A stretch of DNA of 64,000 nucleotides from Eurosta solidaginis (Eukaryota > Arthropoda > Insecta > Diptera > Tephritidae). The first letter of the stretch is position 1. Every line of letters starts with the position of its first letter. This document shows, piece after piece, positions 12,288-23,051 of the stretch. The position numbers and the translations under genes were made by a program. The notes under the pieces were generated by a model, which saw only the letters and a program-made list of their open reading frames with translations, made no database searches and was not told the DNA's origin. The stretch is taken from NCBI RefSeq assembly GCF_040869045.1, contig NC_090322.1, positions 277,104,662 to 277,168,661 on the forward strand, read 5' to 3'.

Positions 12288-13250
12288 CATCATCTGTCGG
12301 GTACCGCTAATTTATATATATATGTAATACTATGAACAGTATTCCTTCCAAGATTCCAAGGGCTTTTGATTTCGCCCTGCAAAACTTTTTCATTTTCTTC
12401 TACTTAATATGGTAGGTGTCACACCCATTTTACCAAGTTTTTTTCTAAAGTTATATTTTGCGTCAATAGACCAATACAAATACCATGTTTCATCCCTTTT
12501 TTCGTATTTGGTATATAATTATGGCATTTTTTTCATTTTTCGTAATTTTCGATATCGAAAAAGTGGGCGTGGTCATAGTCGGATTTCGGCCATTTTTTAC
12601 ACCAATACAAAGTGAGTTCAGATAAGTACGTAAACTGAGTTTAGTAAAGATATATCGATTTTTGCTCAAGTTATCATGTTAACGGCAGAGCGGAAAGACA
12701 GACGGTCGACTGTGTATAAAAACTGGGCGTGGCTTCGACCGATTTCGCCCTTTTTCACAGAAAACAGTTACCGTCCTAGATTCTAAGCCTCTACCAAATT
12801 TCACAAGGATTGGAAGGAATTTTTAAAAGTGGGCGTGTTCGTTCTCCGATTTTGCTAATTTTTATTAGGCAGGCATATAGCTATAAGAGTAACGTTCCTG
12901 CCAAATTTCATTATGATATCTTCAACGACTGCCAAATTACAGCTTGTAAAACTTCTAAATTACCTTCTTTTAAAAGTGGGCGGTGCCACGCCCATTTCCA
13001 AAATTTTACTAGTTTTCTATTTTGCGTCATAATTTCAACTCACCTACCGAATTTCATCGCTTAATCCGTATTTGGTAATGAACTATCGCACTTTTTCGAT
13101 TTTTCGAAATTTTCGATATCGAAAAAGTGGGCGTGGTTATTGTCCGATATCGTTCATTTTAAATAGCGATCTGAAATGAGTACCCAGGAACCTACATACC
13201 AAATTTCATCAAGATACCTCAAAATTTACTCAACTTATCATGTTAACGGG

Positions 13251-13279
13251 CAGACGGACGGAAGACGGACGGACGGACA
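13251..13279 (+). repeat. GACG/GGAC microsatellite of the Helitron-like element
   Basis: CAGACGGACGGAAGACGGAC and following GGAC units precede ATGGCTCAATCG, as in the other copies and in the small relative at 40688-41529. Confidence 0.85.
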
Positions 13280-13390
13280 TGGCTCAATCGATTTTTTTTT
13301 TCGATACTGATGATTTTGATATATGGAAGTCTATATCTATCTCGATTCCTTTATACCTGTACAACCAACCGTTAACCAAACAAAGTTAAT

Positions 13391-13420
13391 ATACTCTGTG
13401 AGCTCTGCTCAACTGAGTAT
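13391..13420 (+). promoter_or_regulatory. 3' terminal hairpin of Helitron-like copy A
   Basis: The stem is formed by ATACTC with GAGTAT and by TGAGC with GCTCA around a TCT loop. It ends the element in all full copies. Rolling-circle Helitrons use such a hairpin as a replication stop signal. Confidence 0.6.
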
Positions 13421-13435
13421 TAAAATACCTGGCGC

Positions 13436-13990
13436 GACATAGCTCCGGTAAGAAGCTTTTTATGGTAGAAATTCACTCGGAGTGTTTGCCAAACAACTGC
13501 TGAGGGGCGACTCAATTTAGATATACCCTTTTTCTAATAGAATAACCATTTTTCCTTAAGGCTTTTTATTTTCGGACGTTGTGGCAGCGCACTGCCCTCA
13601 AGTGGCCCGATGAAACCAGGCTAATCCTGCTTTTGTTTTTTTTAATTCATTCATACTTTTACTTTTTTTTTTTCTTTTTTTTTTTTGTTGTATCCCAATT
13701 CTTATTTATGTCTTATTTATAATTTTTTTGTTACCGAGTCTTTGAGAGGCAGTGGCTTCTTAAGCGCCGCGATCTAAAACCGCTCAGCTACAGAGAAACT
13801 GAGAAATATAGATTCACAAAATACAATAGATTAAAAATATAAATATAATTTTTCAATTATTAAGAGAAGATAGAACCGTCTTTTTATGGCAAAGAGCGAG
13901 TCCGAAACATCAATTACTCTCTTTGATGTTGCTTTGAGCCCCGCACGTTTGGTGTGGTAGGTGAGCACACTACCACCACAGCATGGTGGC
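13436..13990 (-). repeat. Degenerate SINE copy, interrupted
   Basis: Two SINE parts are visible: the body at about 13436-13560 (CACTCGGAGTGTTTGCC, GAGGGGCGAC) and the tRNA-like head at about 13917-13990 (GATGTTGCTTTG, GGTGTGGTAGG, CTACCACCACA). Between them lies unrelated T-rich sequence. That insert contains, on the minus strand near 13745-13800, TAGCTGAGCGG, a perfect tRNA A-box match without a recognisable B box, possibly from another SINE. Confidence 0.55.
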
Positions 13991-15174
13991 AGGGTATAAT
14001 AACCCACAAAAGAAGGGAAGTGAAGTTTAAGAAGTTCTCAAATAGGCATGTAGAAGGGTTTGATTACAAAATTGTGTGGTATTGCCTTTGTTTATATACA
14101 CACTTTATACTTGAGAAATAAAAAAAACCTATTATATTTTATATATGAGTTTTGCAGCTACTGCTTTTTTTGGCGCAACACTTTAACTGCATTTATACAT
14201 ATGTAAGTCAAAGTATAGCTGCTTAACTGTAAATATTAAACTTCAAGCAGTTGAAACCATGACATTTTCACTTTTTAATCGACTTTCAGCGAGCTCCGAG
14301 ATCGTATGGCGTCTACTTTGAGGCGATAAGGCCAAAATAATCTGTTGAGTAATTTCCGCCAGAACGGATATTTAAATGTCATTTTGCTTTTTCCCATAGA
14401 TATCGCTAGTACACCCAACATGCTATTAACAAAATGCGTATGCTCGTGTGTGCATGTGTGTACTTGTTGTTGGCAGCGAGTTGACTGCTAAAGGGCCACT
14501 GCGCCACTGCTAACCGGTCTTGTGTGCAACACTAGCGCCTGTGAATGACATTTTTCTTATCTCACAAAGCCCCAGAGAAGCCGGTGACATAAAATAATGA
14601 ACACAAATTTGAAGCTTGAACTTGAGATAGAACACTTTGCTCACAAAAAGCATTTCCATAATGGAAAGTGAAATGTTAGGAACTTTTTGTTATTCTAAAA
14701 AACTTAACGATTGTCTTATATTTTACTCAAGCATCATCCATATGTACATACACATACATACATGCATATGATGTATACACATAGTTCGAGCACACACATA
14801 CAAAATGCAAATCCGCTTTCTACATATGTATGTACAAAGTATGTTTGTATCGAATTCTATTTCGCTTTGAAATGTTGTTCAATGTACAAAAAGACGCACT
14901 TAGTCGGGCAAATTATTTTACAAACAATTTTATTACACTTAAATCAATCTCAAAACGCATGAATTCATCGGATTAAAGCCAAAACGAACCATATTGCACC
15001 GTTGAACGCATTTAGTGAATGGTGGAAAATTTTCAATACATTCATATGTATTGGACGGTAGAAAAATAAGAATCAGTGAATCAATGTAGATGCGACCGAT
15101 AACCCCGACACTACACCCCCCGCAAAAATATTACAAGAATTTCGGTAAGTACATCGACATATTTAATATTCACA
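13991..15174. other. Intergenic sequence, no gene seen
   Basis: I see no coding match. There are ACATACAT-type simple repeats at about 14740-14840. A short 83-codon frame there is low-complexity. Confidence 0.5.
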
Positions 15175-15936
15175 ATATCGTTAGCTTAATGTGAAAATGT
15201 GCTAAGTCACTTTTTTTTGAAAAACTTTATTTTAATGCAGTTTTAAAACTGAATTCAAAATACATCGATCACAAAAAAAAATATTTTCATTTTTACGTGC
15301 CGTGGGCAATGATGTGTAAATGTGCTAAGTCGTCAGCGGTTAACAAAAATGTGCTAAGTCAACCTGTCAATAATATTGTAACGAATTTACTGCAAATCCT
15401 CTTATTTGCAACCTTCTGCTAATTTCGAATCACTAAACTGTTGAGTAAATGACTCCAATATTTAACAATGTAAAATGGCCTTTATTAAAGTTCTTTACAA
15501 TAACACTACAACTGATTTTCAAAATAACACTGATATTGCTCGACAGATAGCGTGCTTAATCGAAACTGAATTATTGCGCCGCTACGGTTGTTGCTTTTTA
15601 TACTCTCTGATTTCCTCGTTCGCATCTTCTAGGCGCTTCCATTTCCATAATCAACTAGTTGGCCATCAGCTATCAAATTTCTCAGCTGTAACTACAATTG
15701 CACGATTTTATAGCTTCTCTCATTGCATACTTTCGGGATTATCTCAGATATGTGCATGTGGTTGTGCTTTGCTTCTCAGCTGCGTGCAGGTACATACGTG
15801 TAGACATAACGATTCGTTTATGTAGATACAAGTGACTGTTTATGTAGATACAAGTGACTGTTTATGTGACTGTCTGCTTTATTGTTGTTGTGACTTCATT
15901 TACTTAGCATCACACTAGGGGTGTGAGTATCACTTA

Positions 15937-17680
15937 CGGCCCGATCCTGAGCGTTACCGGTAAAATAGTACCCAGAACATTATGTAACCGAAAATCGTTA
16001 CCAGTTCCTTTATCCGCGATTCTGGCCAAACTGGTAACGCTGTCATCACCGAAAAACTCACCAGTGTCTGTGGAGAAATTTCAAAGGCAGTTTTCTTCTC
16101 TTTCACGGTTGCCACCTTGGTACATTTGGACCAAAAATGGTCCCTTCCAACCTCATTTTGTCCGCTGGTCCCTTTTCTGCAATTTTGGTCCTTTTTTGGC
16201 AGTAGCCACGATTGGTACTTTTCTTTCTTTTCACTCAGGTAAAAATTCACAATATTGCCCAAAAACTCGCCACACGTTCGTTAGCCCCCATATAATTTTG
16301 AATTTACTTCAATGGAACTGTCACCATAAAAAATTGCTTAGTCAATAAAATGTACCAGAACAATAACATTTCACCTAGGATATAATTTATGCCAGGCATT
16401 AAAAAGAAAATTGTTAATTGTTGATGAAATAACCGAATAATGAAAAAAACTCTTGTTTTATAATAATATTAATAACAGCTAGATATTTCGATCGGTTATA
16501 CAACACAATGTAAAATATATGAAAATAAAAATTGCTTCTCGCCTAGCATAGCTTATAGCGAGCACTCTGCCTTGAGCCTAACACTTTCAAAACTTATACA
16601 AAGAAATTATTTGTTATTATCTCTCTCACCCAGCTCAATGAGCTCAAGGAATTCCAGGACTATTGTGGTGTTAAGCCACGCAAGGTAATTGAAAACTAAG
16701 TATCTTGGCACAAGAAATATTTTAACTCGAAGACAGAAGGAACAGATTTGATTTCGGAAGAAAGGTTTTGTATAAATTATTCCCGTAGGTGCTAGCAGAA
16801 CTCCTGAGGCCTGGGATCAAAACTCTAGGCTCTGATATGAAGTTTAAACGTTAAGGGAAAAGTAATTATCTATAAAAATAGCACTAACAAAATTGCCTAG
16901 TTTCATTTATGATTTACTGAGTTTTCCACATACGTAGTTCGGCAACACCACAAAGCAAATTTTGAACCGTTTCTTACTAAAACCTAACTGCACCATACAT
17001 TTTTTTTCATTGCAATCAACAACATAATGCTAGAACCAAGAGCTTTGTGACCAAAACTAGGTTGACAACGTTTGGTTGGTGAAAGACATAGACTTATCCT
17101 ATGTCAAAATATAGTACCATATTTGGTTGCATGTACATATATTTGTTTATTCAGCTTGAATTAAAGGAAAGTCTTCACTATGTTTAGTAAAATTTTATAT
17201 GGAAACATCCTAAAATTTTGTATTTTATACTAATAAAACAAAAATTTGATAATTTTTTTCGATGAATTTTGGTCCCAACTGAAAACATGGTGTGGCAACC
17301 GTGTTCGCGTTACCGAAAATGTCTCACTTGTAGATACGAGGTTAACGAATAAACGGGACGATGTCTATATACAAATTATGCATGATAAGTTTCTACATAG
17401 GTATATTGTAATTTTTTCTGTGAAATTACATAATGTATAGCAAGAGGCAACACTTTTTTACTATTATCTTTACTTATTTGCGCTTACAATTCTTTATTTT
17501 TCAGTTTTGCCTTTTTCTAATCAACAGCTGTTGTGTGGTTATTTCGATGTAACCACCTACTTTTGTGGGTAAAAAATTATCCGGTTACTTTCGCGGTTAG
17601 AATACCAAAAGGGTGTAAAAGTTGCCACATGATTTCGTTACCGTGGTGAAGAATATTGTTACCACACTAGAATCGGGGCG
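15937..17680. mobile_element. PIF/Harbinger-like DNA transposon (non-autonomous or decayed)
   Basis: The element interrupts the Gypsy LTR with a TTA on each side (15934-15936, 17681-17683). A 3-bp TWA TSD is characteristic of PIF/Harbinger. The left end CGGCCCGATCCTGAGCGTTA and the reverse complement of the right end, CGCCCCGATTCTAGTGTGG, are imperfect inverted repeats. GTTACC/GGTAAC motifs are concentrated near both ends, as expected for transposase-binding subterminal repeats. A related copy lies at 43633-43858 and 61411-61992. No complete transposase is seen. Superfamily assignment rests on TSD and ends only. Confidence 0.65.
16634..16684 (+). other. 51-bp exon-like segment in the Harbinger-like element
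   Basis: A pyrimidine-rich tract ending CTCTCACCCAG precedes, and CGCAAG|GTAATT follows, so both splice-site consensus sequences are present. The 17 codons read LNELKEFQDYCGVKPRK. The copy at 61808-61858 keeps both splice sites and 13 of 17 residues. This suggests a remnant exon of a gene carried by the autonomous relative. The protein is not recognised. Confidence 0.4.
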
Positions 17681-17704
17681 TTAGTGTCACTCATATTCGT
17701 CACA

Positions 17705-17717
17705 CTGCCCTCCACCT
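17705..17717 (-). promoter_or_regulatory. Polypurine tract of the Gypsy element
   Basis: On the minus strand AGGTGGAGGGCAG abuts the 3' LTR start TGTGACG. It would prime plus-strand DNA synthesis. The copy at 2404 has the equivalent AGGTGAAGGGCAG. Confidence 0.75.
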
Positions 17718-17796
17718 AAGTCTGATCGTCTCGATCAGACAAATCTCTCGACCTAAACGCTGCCAGCCTTTTCAAATGAACCACTTTCATTTTGGT

Positions 17797-19055
17797 TCAT
17801 GGTTTGCCAATGGTTTGTATGCGGTACACTACATCGTTGATCCGTTTTACAACTTTGCATGGGCCTTCCCAATTACACTGCAATTTCGGGGACAAATCTT
17901 TTTTTCGTTGTGGGTTGTATAACAGCACCAAATCTCCTTCCTGAAACACTTCCGAATTAATTGCTTTATCGTATCTGGCTTTCATTTTGTCACTCATAAT
18001 CTTTGCTCGTTGCTTTACCAGATCGTGTAACTCTCAGCTCTTCTTCCAAGACACCAGTGGATTTCTTGACATTTCTCTCCGCATCGGCATCTATCCCAAA
18101 CTTCAAATCAGCTGGCAGTCGATGGTCATTACCAAAAATTACCTTGGCCCGTTGTCTCATGCATTGCCGATCGGTAAGCCACCAAGAATAATGATATATA
18201 TGTATCCCACTCCTTATGGTACTTGCCTACTACTTTCCTTAAATGCTCGTCCAATGTTCTATTGAATCGTTCCGCCATACCATCGGACTGAGGATGCAAT
18301 GCAGTTGTCCGTGTTTTTCGAATTCCCAATGATTTACACATTTCCCGGAACACAGTTGATTCGAAATTCCTGCCTTGGTCAGAATGTAACTCCATTTGTA
18401 CACCATACCTTGCAACCCAATTGTTTATAAACACTTCTGCTACTGTTTCCGCTTCTTGATTTGGGATTGGGTATACCTCTGGACATTTGCTGAAATAATC
18501 CATAACCACCAGTACATATTTGTTTCCGCAGTTGCTAGTAGGAAATGGACCTGCAACATCCATGGCAATCCTTTCAAATGGCGCACCTGAGTTATATTGC
18601 TTCATCTGGCCATGTCTTCGGGTTTTGGGCCCTTTCGCTCTGCTGCAAACCTCGCAGTTCGCAATCCTCTCAGTGACCGACTGACGGCAACCAACCCAAT
18701 AGAATCTCTGTATAATCTTCTCGAGCGTCTTCGTGATTCCAAGATGACCTCCGCATGGACCATTATGCAGCTCGCTGAGCACGTCAGGAATCCTCTTTCT
18801 GGGAACAACTATCAGTTTCTTCTTGCATTGACCATCCTCACTCTCCCATACTCGATGCAAGCAACCGGATATCAATTCTAAACTGTTCCAATGTGCCCAA
18901 TATGACCTCGCAATGGGACTCTCTGCTAATATCTCCTCTCTATTTGGTCTTTCGTTTCGTTCGAGCCCTTGCATAACATGTGACAGATCTGTATCTTCTA
19001 GCTGACACTTCCTTAGCTGTTCCTTGTCCCATTCATCTGTACATGTTATAGTCAT
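17797..19055 (-). pseudogene. Gypsy integrase
   Basis: A 308-codon minus frame (19055 to 18129) holds the HHCC zinc region (HNGPCGGH then CEVCSRAKG) and the core with MDVAGPFPTSNCGNKY, LHSDQGRNFES and HPQSDGMAERFNRTLDEH. These supply the D, D and E catalytic residues. The frame then breaks; the C-terminal NPQRKKDLSPKLQ block continues at 17997-17797 in another frame, after a deletion relative to the first copy near 18140. This integrase inserts the element's DNA into chromosomal DNA in the nucleus. Confidence 0.9.
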
Positions 19056-19130
19056 TAGCCGGACATCTATAATGTCTTCTTTAGCCTCGGCCTTTGAACA
19101 GTGCTTTCATTCCAAACTACATGGTCTTCG

Positions 19131-19700
19131 TTACATTGCATCAGCATTTCCATGGGTACTACCTTTTCGATGCTTAATGGAAAAGTTATAGCTTTGTAGT
19201 CGTTCGATCCACCGTGCCAATTGCCCTTCCGGATTACGGAACTGCAGAAGCCATTTCAACGCTGCGAGATCTGTCCTGACGCAGAATCGCTGGCCGTAGA
19301 GGTATTTGTGGAAATATTTAATGCACTCTACCAATGCCAACAGCTCTCTCCATGTAACGCAATAGTTCCTCTCTGGTTTTCCAATCGAACGACTGTAGTA
19401 TGCAACTACCTTCTCCTGTCCATCTACCAGTTGTGACAAAACGCCTCCTATAGCAAATCCATTCGCATCTGTATCTAGAATAAAGGTTGCTCCTGGAATC
19501 GTATATGCCAACATTGGGGCAGTGCACAAACGCTCCTTCAATGTTTGGAAAGCCACTTCTTGCTCCTTCTTCTATTCAAAAGCTTTATTTTTCTTGTAAG
19601 GTCATGGAGGTTATGGGCTACGCTGGAAAAGTTTGGTACAAATCGCCGGTAATATGAGCACAGCCCAAGGAAACTTCTTAATTCATGCAAGTTCTGTGGT
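19131..19700 (-). pseudogene. Gypsy RNase H
   Basis: The 141-codon frame from 19556 has ATFILDTDANGFAIGGVLSQ, the LLALVECIKYFHKYLYG motif and FSIKHRKGSTHGNADAM. These are the catalytic Asp, Glu and His/Asp regions of a Gypsy RNase H. A separate frame upstream holds the connection to RT. A break near 19560-19600 separates it from the polymerase. Confidence 0.85.
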
Positions 19701-19762
19701 CTTGGCCAATCCTTTACTGCCTCTATCTTTTCATTTGCAGTACGGATACCTTCTGTCGTTAC

Positions 19763-20209
19763 CTAGTGAGCCAAATAATTTACTTCCTTTTTAAACAGCG
19801 CACACTTTTTGGAACTTAGTTTCAGACCAGCGCCAGCTATTGTCTGGAAAACTTCCTCCAAGTGTTTAAGATGTTCATCGAAGTTCTTGCCCAATACGAT
19901 GATGTCGTCCAGGTATACCAAGCATGTTTTCCAGTGCAGTTCTTTCAATACCTGATCCATGAATCTCTCAAAAGTAGCTGGTGTATTACAAAGTCCAAAA
20001 TGCATTACTGTAAATTGCCAAAGACCATCTCCGACGCTGAAGGCTGTTTTTTCTTTGTCTTCCTCCTTCACCTCCACTTGCAAGTAGCCACTTTTCAAGT
20101 CCAGTGTGGAAAACCATTTCGTACCAGGGAGCGAGTCCAGAGTGTCGTCAATTCTTGGCAATGGGTAGCTATCCTTTTTCGTGACGTCAGTTGCTTTGCC
20201 TTACTCTGA
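19763..20209 (-). pseudogene. Gypsy reverse transcriptase palm domain, N-terminally deleted
   Basis: Motif A reads FSTLDLKSGY, motif B is represented by FGLCNTPATFERFMD, and motif C reads VYLDDI, so the catalytic Asp residues are intact. The upstream finger region that should precede DSYPLPRIDDTL is missing: the sequence jumps to protease-spacer sequence around 20215-20233. That internal deletion removes roughly the first third of RT. Confidence 0.85.
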
Positions 20210-20232
20210 TAATCTTCCTCTAGCCCCTCCGT

Positions 20233-21034
20233 TCAAGCCGTGATGTCATTTGAAAGATCAGTATTACTAGATGAAACGTGTTCCTGGAGCTGTTCACAGT
20301 TAATAACTACTTCAGCCTCTTGGCATCTTCCCAAAATAGCTCCTTTGGTCTGTTTGAGTGGTGACTTGAACTCATTGAGTACTCTTACCGGAATACATCC
20401 ATCTTGTTTTGTCATAGCCAGGGTTTTTCCTACAAGTATGTTCGGTGCTGATTTGTTTGCTGCTTGGACAACCCACAATTTGTTTGTCCCACAATCTCCA
20501 TCAACCTTTGCCCAGATGACTGCTTCGGATTTTGATGGTATTTGCTGACTCTCTTTCACCAGCACTCGTGTAGCCTCTCTCGTAGCCGAAATTAAGTGGC
20601 ACATCCATGTTCTTATATCGCATTGTCTTGCTTTGCATGTCGATCTTGATGCCTTGGTCGATTAAGAAGTCCACTCCAATTATGATTTCATCAACAATCT
20701 CTGCCACTATAAAATTGTGTAATACCGTGACGTTCCCAATTGCTACTTCACATGCTACTTCTCCAATTACCTGGGTTTCCTCTCCCGTGGCTGTACGTAA
20801 TCTTGCTCCAAACAATGGTACTATCTTCTTGTTGACTAAATATGATCGAATGATGGAATGGAATGCGCCCATATATACAGACAGTAAACGCTCCTTTCCA
20901 TCCACATGTCCTCCGAGAGTAATATGGCTTGATCTTCTTCGAATTTGCGATATAGAGATTATGGGGCATTCAATTGAGGGAGCCAGCTGTCGCCCCATGC
21001 GGCTGACTCGCTTTAGTTTAACGATCGAGTGCAT
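20233..21034 (-). pseudogene. Gypsy protease region
   Basis: The protease fold is visible from SHITLGGHVDGKERLLSVYM through GARLRTATGE to IIIGVDFLIDQGIKIDM. At the active site, where retroviral-type proteases have D-T/S-G, this copy reads Y-M-G (codons at about 20867-20875), so the catalytic Asp is lost. A frame change near 20550 leads into the spacer that precedes RT. Confidence 0.78.
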
Positions 21035-22252
21035 TTTGAGATATGCTCCTCCCTTTCATCTCTGCGTTTACGGCCACCCACATTGCTGGAACTCTTAGGA
21101 TTGGTACTGCAATAACGTGCAATGTGCCCTGGCTTTCCACATTTAAAGCATTTGACGGCACCATCGTTTTTCTGCTGCGTTCCTTTAAATGCTTCCAAAA
21201 TTGTGTCTACCCAGTCTGGCCTTTCCACTTCCACGCGATGAGCTTTGTATGTGGGCTTACGCAAAAGTGACGATGTTTCCTTAGTCCGCGCATGGGATAC
21301 CGTTTCTGCGAATGTGGGTTTTGGGTTTGCATATGTCGCTCGCTTCGTTTCTACGTCCCGTATGCCATTTATAAAACTCTGGATTTTTACCCTCTCGGTG
21401 TACTCCACGGGTTCGTCCGCATTTGCCAAATGAGCCAACCATCCGAAACAAACTCTTGCAAAGTCTCATTAGCTTTTTGGTAACGGTTTTGCAATTCTAT
21501 TTGATGCATCTGTTTCCTGTGTTCGCTTCCGTACGTTCGTTCTACAGCAGCCATCAATGCGTCATAACTGTTCCGTTCGTACTCTGGAATAGTCTGTAAG
21601 ATTTCGGCAGCTGGTCCTTTCAATGCTACGAAGAGTGCATCAACTTTATCTTCAGCATTCCAGTTGTTCACTGTTGCGGTCTTCTCAAATTGTAGCTTAA
21701 ACACCTGGAAAGGAACAGAACCGTCAAAGGATGGTGTTTCGTCCTCGAGTTGTAAAATTTTTCATCCTGCTCTTCCAGTTTCAAGACCTGCGATGATACC
21801 TGTTCCGAAATTTGTGCCGACATTTCAGATATACGTACCTCTTGCGCTTCTAGTTGAGATGCCAAATATGTCTTCTGTTCTTCCAATTGTGATGTTATAC
21901 GGATTTCCTGCGATTCCAATTGGGATACCATATACGTCTTCTGTTCTTCCAGTTGTGATGAAATTTGTGTTTCCTGTGCTACAATCTTTGATGTTATGCG
22001 TGTCTCCTGTGATTCCATATATGTCTTCTGTTCTGCCAGTTGAGATGTTATATCTGTCTTTTGTACTTCGAGCTGTGTTGACATATCGGTTGATATTTGT
22101 GACGACATTTGCTTCAGCACTGCTAGTATCGCGTTAGTGTCTACACTCGACAATGGATTCGGAGTCTCTATCTTCTCCCCCAATTTATTCGCTGGCTCTT
22201 CCACATCAGGATGAAAGACATACTCGTCCACATAAATTCTTTCCAACTCCAT
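21013..22252 (-). pseudogene. Gypsy gag with coiled-coil repeats and a CCHC knuckle
   Basis: Three minus frames (22252-21668, 21704-21387, 21438-21013) cover gag. The first has an unusual run of about ten repeats of the form QLExQExxITSQLEEQKTY, predicted coiled coil, at about 21770-22110. The second resembles a capsid (WNAEDKVDALFVALKGPAAE). The third ends with CFKCGKPGHIARYC at about 21109-21150, a nucleic-acid-binding zinc knuckle. Frameshifts near 21690 and 21420 disrupt it. Confidence 0.85.
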
Positions 22253-22405
22253 TACCTCTCGTAGCCGTGCTTGAAGTTCGATCTAATTGCCGGTTGTATT
22301 CAATCCACGGCTCTCCAACTCCTTCTTCAGTTGCTAGATTCTCAATTCACTCAACTTTGCCATGTCCAAGTTGTATTCGCAATCTTCGGAATTTATTCAA
22401 AAATT

Positions 22406-22420
22406 CCTCTTCTGACACCA
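22406..22420 (-). promoter_or_regulatory. Primer binding site, tRNA-Leu type
   Basis: On the minus strand TGGTGTCAGAAGAGG lies two bases inside the 5' LTR. It complements a tRNA 3' end of the type CTGACACCA, as found in tRNA-Leu. Confidence 0.65.
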
Positions 22421-22422
22421 AT

Positions 22423-22972
22423 TGTAACGAATTTACTGCAAATCCTCTTATTTGCAACCTTCTGCTAAGTTCGAATCACTAAACTGTTTAATACTGACTC
22501 CAATATTTAAAAATGGAAAATGGCCTTTATTAAAGTTCTTTACAATAACACTACAACAGATTTTCAAAATAATACTGCTATTGGTCGACAGATAGCGCGC
22601 TTAGTTGAAACTGAATTATTGCGCCTCTACGGTTGTTGCCTTTTATACTCTCTGATTTCCTCGTTCGCATCTTCTAGGCGCTTCCATTTCCAGAATCTAC
22701 TAGTTGGCCATCATCTATCAAATTTCTCAGCTGCACCTACAATTGCACGATTTTATAGCTTCTCTCATTGTATACTTTCGGGAGTATCTCAGATATATGC
22801 ATGTGGTTGAGCGTTGCTTCTCAGCTGCGTGTACGTACATATGTGTAGACATAATGATTGATTCGTTTATGTAGATACAAGTGACTGTCTGCTTTATTGT
22901 TGTTGTGACTTCATTTACTTAGCATCAGACTAGGGATGTGAGTATCACTTAGTGTCACTCATATTCGTCACA
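22423..22972 (-). repeat. 5' LTR of the Gypsy element
   Basis: The 550-bp LTR has plus-strand edges TGTAACGAAT and ATATTCGTCACA. It is uninterrupted, unlike its partner at 15377-17704. Confidence 0.9.
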
Positions 22973-23051
22973 ATATCAATCTGAATTACTAGTCATTTCT
23001 TTGTGCATGCATTTTATTTATTTATTTAATTGATTCAGTCTAAAAGTACAT

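Larger units (their letters stand above)
6187..13420 (+). mobile_element. Helitron-like (DINE/Helentron-type) non-autonomous element, copy A
   Basis: The element starts AACAAGTAAGGAAGGC, has ACATACTCAGTTGAGAG just inside, a very long 130-bp tandem array, an 1.1-kb unique 3' part, a (GACG/GTCC) microsatellite, and a 3' terminal hairpin ending AACTGAGTAT. The same start and end bound copies at 34700 and 43859, and the inverted copy at 61993. No coding sequence or classical TSD is seen. This architecture (5' conserved block, central minisatellite, GTCY repeat, 3' hairpin) is the one known for insect DINE-1/mini-me elements related to Helentrons. The class assignment is therefore an inference. 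Confidence 0.65.
12288..13420 (+). other. Unique 3' domain of Helitron-like copy A
   Basis: This non-coding domain carries several GTGGGCGTGG or CTGGGCGTGG motifs, each near TTTCGCC or CCGAT, and a stem TGGGCG...CGCCCA. It is shared with copies B, C and D. Compared with copy B it lacks about 190 bp (the counterpart of 36835-37025). Confidence 0.7.
15377..17704 (-). repeat. 3' LTR of the Gypsy element, split by an insertion
   Basis: LTR sequence runs 15377-15936 and resumes 17681-17704 (TTAGTGTCACTCATATTCGT then CACA). The interruption is the 1,744-bp transposon at 15937-17680. The LTR also has a local tandem duplication of GTTTATGTAGATACAAGTGA near 15815-15860 that the right LTR lacks. Confidence 0.9.
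15377..22972 (-). mobile_element. Ty3/Gypsy LTR retrotransposon, full span, defective
   Basis: Both LTRs are present and the flanks ATAT (15373-15376) and ATAT (22973-22976) form a 4-bp TSD. The order on the minus strand is 5' LTR, primer binding site, gag, protease, RT, RNase H, integrase, polypurine tract, 3' LTR. The tRNA-Leu-type primer site is used by mdg3/micropia-like elements; I do not fix the lineage. All coding parts are frame-shifted, the protease active site is altered and the N-terminal part of RT is deleted, so the copy is dead. Confidence 0.92.

Noticed and set aside
13745..13800. Possible cellular tRNA gene on the minus strand (A-box TAGCTGAGCGG)
   Set aside because: No B box or acceptor stem partner follows; more likely a SINE head remnant.
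15923..16348. 141-codon plus and 102-codon minus frames near the left end of the Harbinger-like element
   Set aside because: They overlap each other and the GTTACC-rich subterminal region; composition follows the DNA repeats, with no transposase motif.
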